NCBI GenBank assembly: GCA_036264135.1
Contig: DATARN010000020.1
Location: 10,645-74,644 of the forward strand
Direction of reading: 5' to 3'
From: DATARN01 sp036264135
GTDB taxonomy: Bacteria > Actinomycetota > Acidimicrobiia > Acidimicrobiales > Palsa-688
DNA: 64,000 nt
The notes beneath the pieces are model-generated. The model did no database searches. It worked only from the letters and a program-made list of their open reading frames with translations, and was not told where the DNA came from. The translations under genes were made by a program, and so were the position numbers. This document shows positions 59,604 through 64,000 of this stretch, piece by piece; position 1 is the first letter of the stretch; each line of letters opens with the position of its first letter.

Positions 59604-60434
59604 GTGGAGGCGCCGACGAGCGACCCAACGGCATACGTGGAATGGCCCGTTCCCCCGCCGGCGCGGCGGTATGTGGCGTGCAGCTGGACCGGGGGGCGGG
59701 AGCCCCGGCCGGCGGCCTCACCTGAACCGATCCTGCCCGATGGGTGCATAGACATCATCTGGGACGGTGAGCGCCTCTTCGTTGCCGGCCCCGATACCAT
59801 GCCCAACCGCGCCGCCGGAAGCGGCCGGTTCGCGGTGGGCGTCCGGTTCCGGCCCGGGGCGGCACCTCGGTTTCTCGGTGTCCCCGCCGACGAGCTGCGG
59901 GACCAGCGCCTCGACCTCGACTGCTTCTGGAACGATGCCAGTGTCATTGCCGACCGGCTGGCCGCCTGCGTGACGCTGCGCGATGCCGCCGCCGTGCTGG
60001 AGAATTCCATCGGGCGGCGCCTGCCCGACGTCGACGAACCCGACTCGGTGGTCGAGGCGGCGCTACGGCGCTGGCGGCGCGGTGCGGCGCGGGCCGACAT
60101 CGCGGGACTGGCCGACGGCGCCGCCATCTCCGAGCGGCAACTCCACCGCCGCTTCGTCCGCAGCGTTGGGTACGGCCCGAGACTCCTGCACCGGGTGCTG
60201 CGTCTACAGGCCTTTCTCGATCTCTGCGCCTCCTCGCGGGCAGGCTTGGCCGAGCTGGCATTCCGGGCGGGCTACGCCGACCAGGCTCATCTCAGCCGGG
60301 AGACACGGGAACTGGCCGGGAGGACGCCCGCCGAGCTACGTGCCGTTCGCGGCCCGGTCCGAAACGTTCAAGACTCCTCGCCGCGGTCGCAGGTAGTACT
60401 GGTCACCGAATCCCTGCGAAAGGAACTTCTATGA
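59604..60434 (+). CDS. AraC-family transcriptional regulator
   Basis: 276 residues. An N-terminal beta-rich sensor (DGCIDIIWDG, GVRFRPGAAPRFLG) of the DUF6597-type seen in many AraC relatives precedes the C-terminal double helix-turn-helix (ISERQLHRRFVRSVGYGPRLL, then LAELAFRAGYADQAHLSRE). GTG 59604 lies seven bases after TAAAAC. The stop overlaps the VOC gene ATG (ATGA), so the regulator and the VOC protein are made together. Confidence 0.88.
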   Translation: MEAPTSDPTAYVEWPVPPPARRYVACSWTGGREPRPAASPEPILPDGCIDIIWDGERLFVAGPDTMPNRAAGSGRFAVGVRFRPGAAPRFLGVPADELRDQRLDLDCFWNDASVIADRLAACVTLRDAAAVLENSIGRRLPDVDEPDSVVEAALRRWRRGAARADIAGLADGAAISERQLHRRFVRSVGYGPRLLHRVLRLQAFLDLCASSRAGLAELAFRAGYADQAHLSRETRELAGRTPAELRAVRGPVRNVQDSSPRSQVVLVTESLRKELL

Positions 60435-60814
60435 GCCCTGTGCTGAACGCCGTCGGCATCGTCAGCACCGAGATGGCCCGATCGCTTGCCTTCTACCGCC
60501 TGATCGGCCTCGACGTACCCGACACCCCCGAATACGGCCACGTCAACATCGAGATGGGCAACGGCATGCGCCTGATGCTCGACGGCGAGGCGGAGATACG
60601 GCGGTTCCGTCCGGACTGGAAGCGCGAGACCGGCAACCAGCTGGCCCTCGCCGTCCAGTTCGAGACACCGTCGCAGGTCGATGAGGCCTACGCCCGGGTG
60701 ACGGCCGCCGGTTTCGATGGCGAAAAGCCACCGTGGGATGCGTTCTGGGGCCAGCACTACGCCCAGCTCCGTGATCCCGACGGCGTACCCGTGGACCTCT
60801 ACGCCACCATCTGA
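60431..60814 (+). CDS. VOC / glyoxalase-bleomycin-resistance-fold protein
   Basis: 127 residues with the VOC pattern: NAVGIVSTEMARSLAFYR, then EMGNGMRLMLDGE and the ending HYAQLRDPDGVPVDLYA. The paired beta-alpha-beta modules usually hold a metal and a small substrate. It is coupled to the upstream AraC gene (ATGA), so the regulator may sense the same compound it handles. Substrate unknown. Confidence 0.85.
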   Translation: MSPVLNAVGIVSTEMARSLAFYRLIGLDVPDTPEYGHVNIEMGNGMRLMLDGEAEIRRFRPDWKRETGNQLALAVQFETPSQVDEAYARVTAAGFDGEKPPWDAFWGQHYAQLRDPDGVPVDLYATI

Positions 60815-60842
60815 CCGGCTATGTTCGGGCGGTGCGAAACCT

Positions 60843-60864
60843 GACCCACCGGATCGGTTGGGTC
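60843..60864 (+). promoter_or_regulatory. Hairpin in the leader of metX
   Basis: GACCCACCG and CGGTTGGGTC pair around GAT with one bulged base, 24 bases before the metX GTG. It is neither followed by T residues nor recognisably part of a SAM riboswitch; it could be an operator or chance. Confidence 0.25.
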
Positions 60865-60887
60865 GGCAATAGAGGGGGGCGGCGCCG

Positions 60888-62030
60888 GTGAGGGTCGGCC
60901 CTTCGGCCACCGAGGCCCAGCCTCGTATCTGGCGGCCGGGCGACGATCCGGGTGACCGAACGTTCGTCACCCTGTTCGACGACACCCCGCTCGAGCTCGA
61001 CCTGGGCGGCGCCTTCGGGCCCATCGTGGTGGCCTTCGAGACGTGGGGCACCCTCTCGCCGGCCGCAGACAACGCGGTGTTGATCCTGCACGCCTTGAGC
61101 GGCGACAGTCACGTCGTGGGGCCGGCCGGCCCGGGCCACCCCACGCCCGGGTGGTGGGAGACCGTCGTCGGTCCCGGCAAGCCCATCGACACCGACCGGT
61201 GGTTCGTGGTCGCCTCCAACGTGCTGGGCGGCTGCCAGGGCACCACCGGACCGTCGTCCCTGGCGCACGACGGCCGGCCGTGGGGATCTCGCTTCCCGGC
61301 GGTCACGCTGCGCGACCAGGTCGCCGTCGAGGCGGCCCTCGCCGACCACCTCGGCGTCGATCGCTTCGCCGGCGTGGTCGGTGCCTCCATGGGCGGCATG
61401 CGCGCCCTCGAGTGGGCGGTCAGCCGTCCTGATCGGGTGGCGAGAGTCATCCCCGTGGCCTGCGGTGCCGCCAGCAGCGCCGACCAGATCGCCCTGTCGG
61501 CGATGCAGATACGGGCGATCAGCTCCGATCCGGAGTTCCACGGTGGGGACTACTACGACGGTCCGGGCCCGCTCCGGGGGCTGGCCCTGGCCCGCTTCAT
61601 CGGCCACTACTCCTACCGGAGCGAAGCCGAGCTGCAGGCCCGCTTCGGCCGCCAGGCCCAAGACGGCGAGGCGCCGTTGGCCGGCGGGCGCTACGCCGTC
61701 GAAAGCTACCTCGACCACCAGGGCGACAAGCTGGTGCGCCGGTTCGACGCCAACACCTACCTGCTGTTCAGCCGGGCCATGGACCACCACGACGTCGGGC
61801 GGGACCGGGGCGGGGCGGCAGCCGCCCTGGCCGGCGTCACCGCCGCGGCCACCGTCGTCGCCGTCGACAGCGACCGCCTCTACCCGCCCTACCAGCAGCA
61901 GGAACTGGCGTCGCTGCTGCCCGGGCGACCCGAGGTCAAGGTCGTCACGTCGCTCTTCGGCCACGACGGGTTCCTGATCGAAACCGAACAGGTCGGCAAA
62001 ATCATCGCCGAGGCCCTCGAGCAGCCGTGA
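60888..62030 (+). CDS. metX: Homoserine O-acyltransferase
   Basis: 380 residues of the alpha/beta-hydrolase MetX family: ILHALSGDSHV, CQGTTGPSS, nucleophile elbow GASMGGM (Ser near 167), a catalytic Asp near AVDSDRLYPP and His in FGHDGFL. It acylates homoserine (usually acetyl-CoA in actinobacteria) on the way to methionine. GTG 60888 has GAGGGG upstream. The partner sulfhydrylase gene metY is not in the window. Confidence 0.92.
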   Translation: MRVGPSATEAQPRIWRPGDDPGDRTFVTLFDDTPLELDLGGAFGPIVVAFETWGTLSPAADNAVLILHALSGDSHVVGPAGPGHPTPGWWETVVGPGKPIDTDRWFVVASNVLGGCQGTTGPSSLAHDGRPWGSRFPAVTLRDQVAVEAALADHLGVDRFAGVVGASMGGMRALEWAVSRPDRVARVIPVACGAASSADQIALSAMQIRAISSDPEFHGGDYYDGPGPLRGLALARFIGHYSYRSEAELQARFGRQAQDGEAPLAGGRYAVESYLDHQGDKLVRRFDANTYLLFSRAMDHHDVGRDRGGAAAALAGVTAAATVVAVDSDRLYPPYQQQELASLLPGRPEVKVVTSLFGHDGFLIETEQVGKIIAEALEQP

Positions 62031-62062
62031 CCCGAGCGCACGGCCGGCTTGGGCCCCAAAAC

Positions 62063-62090
62063 TTGACTTATTTCATCAGATTTGTAGGGT
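62063..62090 (+). promoter_or_regulatory. Candidate promoter of the OsmC-like gene
   Basis: TTGACT (62063-62068) and TAGGGT (62085-62090) are 16 bases apart in an AT-rich stretch with TTATTTCATCAGATTTG between them, about 60 bases before ATG 62151. The -35 is good and the -10 is poor. Confidence 0.45.
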
Positions 62091-62150
62091 AAGGAAGGCA
62101 AAGACGCCTGGCGGCGGACGCCGCCGGACCGAGACCGAGAGGTGACAGGT

Positions 62151-62711
62151 ATGACGAGCACCGCAACCCCCGTCGACAACGGCGTCAACGTCGAGTTCCT
62201 TCTGGGCGCCCGCGAGCTGCTGGCCAACCAGCCGGAAGCGGCGCAGTTCGAGTGGCGGGTGACCAACAAGTGGGTCCGCGGCACGCACAGCCAGAGCACC
62301 GTCAGCGGCTTCTTCGGCCTCGGCGGCGAGCAGAAGCATCACGCCGACTTCGTCTTCGACGGTGACCACCCGGAGGTCTTCTCCTCCGAGGACAACGGGC
62401 CCACCCCCGTCGAGCTGGCGCTGGTCGCCCTGGCCGGCTGCCTCACCGCCGGCGTCGCCGCCGTCGCCCAGAACCGGGAGATCCAGCTGAACTCGGTGTC
62501 GGCCACCATCGCAGGCGAGATGGACATCCGGGGCATCCTCGGTGTCGACAGCGACGTCCGCAACGGATTCAACGGGATCAAGGTCACCTACAACATCGAC
62601 GCCGACGCCTCCCCCGAGGACATCAAGGCGCTGGTGGCCCAGTCACAGAAGCGGTCCGCCGTCTACGACCTCATCACCAACCCGACCAACGTCACCGTCG
62701 AGGTCAACTGA
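62151..62711 (+). CDS. OsmC-like protein
   Basis: 186 residues of the OsmC/Ohr fold: TVSGFFGLGGEQKHHADFVF, TPVELALVALAGCLTAGVA with the first peroxidatic-type Cys, and the C-terminal helix KALVAQSQKRSAVYDLITNP. The second cysteine used by Ohr/OsmC for thiol chemistry is missing (Ala in RSAVYD), so peroxide reduction is doubtful. Many such single-Cys members are annotated only as OsmC family. ATG 62151 has AGAGGTGACAGG upstream. Confidence 0.85.
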   Translation: MTSTATPVDNGVNVEFLLGARELLANQPEAAQFEWRVTNKWVRGTHSQSTVSGFFGLGGEQKHHADFVFDGDHPEVFSSEDNGPTPVELALVALAGCLTAGVAAVAQNREIQLNSVSATIAGEMDIRGILGVDSDVRNGFNGIKVTYNIDADASPEDIKALVAQSQKRSAVYDLITNPTNVTVEVN

Positions 62712-62739
62712 TTCGCCGCCGGGCGGGGGCCCGGCGTGA

Positions 62740-63999
62740 ATGGCTGCTGATGTGAGGCAGATCACCACCGTCGTCATCGGCGCCGGCCAGGCCGGCCTCG
62801 CCATGAGCCGCTTCCTCACGGCGCGGTCGATCGACCACGTCGTGCTGGAGCGGGGCGAGGTGGCCGGCTCCTGGTCCCGCCGCTGGGACTCGCTGCGCCT
62901 GCTCACGCCCAACTGGCAGAGCCGGCTGCCCGGCTTCCGGTACGACGGCGACGATCCCGACGGCTACATGTCGATGCCCGAGGTGGTCGGCTACCTGCGC
63001 CGCTACGCCTCGGCCATCGACGCCCCGGTTGAATCCCACACCGCCGTGCTGGCCGTGGATCCCGATGGCGACGGCTACCGGGTGGCGACCAGCAACGGCG
63101 AGTGGCGCACCCGCACGGTGGTCATCGCCAGCGGCGCCTACAACCAGCCCCACCTTCCGGCCGTCGCCGCCGCCCTGCCGGCGTCGGTCGCGTCGATCAC
63201 GCCGGCGCAGTATCGCGGCCCCGAACACCTGGAAGACGGTGGGGTGCTTGTCGTTGGGGCCGGTGCGACGGGCATCCAGCTGGCCGACGAGATCCACCGC
63301 TCGGGGCGACCGGTCACCGTCGCCGTCGGCGGCCACGTCCGGGTACCCCGGGTGTACCGGGGCATGGACGTCATGTGGTGGCTGGACGCCGCCGGAATCC
63401 TCGACGAGCGCTACGACGAGGTGGACGACATCGTCCGGGTCCGCCGGTTGCCCAGCTTCCAGCTGGTCGGTGGGCCGGCGCGCCTCACCCTCGACCTGAA
63501 CGCCCTCCAGGACATCGGGGTCACCCTGGTCGGCAAGCTGGCCGGGATCACCGCCGAGGGGACGGCACAGTTTTCCGGCTCGCTCCGCAACCAGTGCACC
63601 CTGGCCGACCTGAAGCTGGGCCGACTGCTCGACACCATCGACGCCTGGGCGACGGCGCAGGGGGTCGACGACGAGTACGAGTCCCCGGAGCGCTTCGCGC
63701 CGACGCGGGTGGCCGATTCTCCCCCGCTGCTCATGAAGCTCACCACCGGGCGGTTCAAAACGGTGCTGTGGGCCACCGGCTTCCACTCCGAGCACCCGTG
63801 GCTGCACCTCCCCGTCTTCCACGCCAAGGGGCAGATCCGCCATGACGGCGGGGTTACGCCGGCGCCCGGCGTCTACCTGCTCGGCCACAACTTCCTGCGC
63901 CGGCGCAAGTCCACCTTCATCGACGGCGTGGGCGACGATGCCCGTGACCTGTGTGACCACATGGCCGGCTACCTCAACGAGTTGGCACGCGTCACCTGA
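62740..63999 (+). CDS. FAD/NAD(P)-dependent flavoprotein monooxygenase-like protein
   Basis: 419 residues. It has FAD motif VIGAGQAGLAMSR (near 12), the FMO-like GSWSRRWDSLRLLTPNW (near 44), NADPH motif VVGAGATGIQLADE (near 170) and the ATGFHSEHPWL segment of flavin monooxygenase/CzcO-like proteins. It may hydroxylate or oxidise a small substrate, or act as a reductase for a metal-efflux system as CzcO-like proteins do. The gene is complete, ending with TGA at 63997-63999. It starts 28 bases after the OsmC-like stop, so the two may be co-transcribed. Confidence 0.88.
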   Translation: MAADVRQITTVVIGAGQAGLAMSRFLTARSIDHVVLERGEVAGSWSRRWDSLRLLTPNWQSRLPGFRYDGDDPDGYMSMPEVVGYLRRYASAIDAPVESHTAVLAVDPDGDGYRVATSNGEWRTRTVVIASGAYNQPHLPAVAAALPASVASITPAQYRGPEHLEDGGVLVVGAGATGIQLADEIHRSGRPVTVAVGGHVRVPRVYRGMDVMWWLDAAGILDERYDEVDDIVRVRRLPSFQLVGGPARLTLDLNALQDIGVTLVGKLAGITAEGTAQFSGSLRNQCTLADLKLGRLLDTIDAWATAQGVDDEYESPERFAPTRVADSPPLLMKLTTGRFKTVLWATGFHSEHPWLHLPVFHAKGQIRHDGGVTPAPGVYLLGHNFLRRRKSTFIDGVGDDARDLCDHMAGYLNELARVT

Positions 64000-64000
64000 T

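Noticed and set aside
60821..60844. Seven-codon ORF MFGRCET ahead of metX
   Set aside because: It contains a Cys codon but has no Shine-Dalgarno sequence and is too short to distinguish from chance.
60832..60891. GTG mini-ORF overlapping the metX start (19 codons)
   Set aside because: No ribosome binding site and no Met or Cys codons beyond the start, so a methionine-related leader peptide is not supported.

Overview
This window comes from the chromosome of a very GC-rich bacterium, most likely an actinomycete. The evidence is a complete egtABCD ergothioneine operon, a CsoR-type copper regulator, two LAxTG sortase-type surface proteins, an RipA-like NlpC/P60 hydrolase, frequent GTG/TTG starts, and several promoters whose -10 box lies only 6-8 bases ahead of the start codon (leaderless messages). 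The menC gene points to menaquinone use. The mix of genes would suit a class such as Acidimicrobiia, but no rRNA or other marker here settles that. No tRNA, rRNA, CRISPR array, phage or intact insertion sequence was recognised.

Layout. 1-5.8 kb: a small NRPS-like group (end of an acyl ligase, FAD monooxygenase, A-PCP protein, and a carrier-condensation protein whose carrier lacks its serine), then a thioredoxin-like protein. 5.8-9.3 kb: a copper-efflux operon on the minus strand (csoR, copA, a CopZ-like chaperone, a cupin) with two matching TACC(C)...GGTA operators. 9.8-19.0 kb: a chain of overlapping genes encoding two Thr-rich surface proteins of one family, two oligopeptide-type permeases, a Tat/lipoprotein solute-binding protein and another lipoprotein, facing a fused DppD-DppF-type ATPase. 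19.1-28.7 kb: glycosyltransferase, hydrolase, aminopeptidase N, phosphoesterase, xseAB, acyl-ACP desaturase and DEAD-box helicase. 28.8-36.7 kb: a channel-like membrane protein, menC-rpiB-O-methyltransferase, a cyclopropane synthase and a short NAD-glutamate dehydrogenase.

36.7-41.1 kb holds the ergothioneine operon. A 27-residue leader ORF with a strong ribosome binding site and a Cys-Gly-His-Arg end stops two bases before egtA. 41.3-46.6 kb is mostly envelope genes (LAxTG protein, DUF4012 protein, NlpC/P60 hydrolase), plus an O6-alkylguanine repair protein and an SpoIIE-type phosphatase. 46.6-47.4 kb is a broken patch: an ABC-transporter gene cut off after about 21 codons, two hairpins and a 95-bp tandem repeat. 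47.4-54.3 kb contains small metabolic and regulatory genes, a large membrane-attached patatin and a MarR/SDR divergent pair. 54.3-58.0 kb encodes a cyclic-nucleotide-domain histidine kinase translationally coupled to a response regulator fused to a thioredoxin-reductase-like flavoprotein that lacks the CxxC pair, followed by a TetR regulator. 58.0-64.0 kb has a universal stress protein, a stand-alone LigD polymerase domain, AraC/VOC, metX, an OsmC-like protein and a flavoprotein monooxygenase.

The strongest candidates for something not well described are the egt leader peptide, the coupled surface-protein/peptide-importer operon and the kinase/flavin-reductase signalling pair. All functional calls rest on motifs read by eye; no database search was possible.
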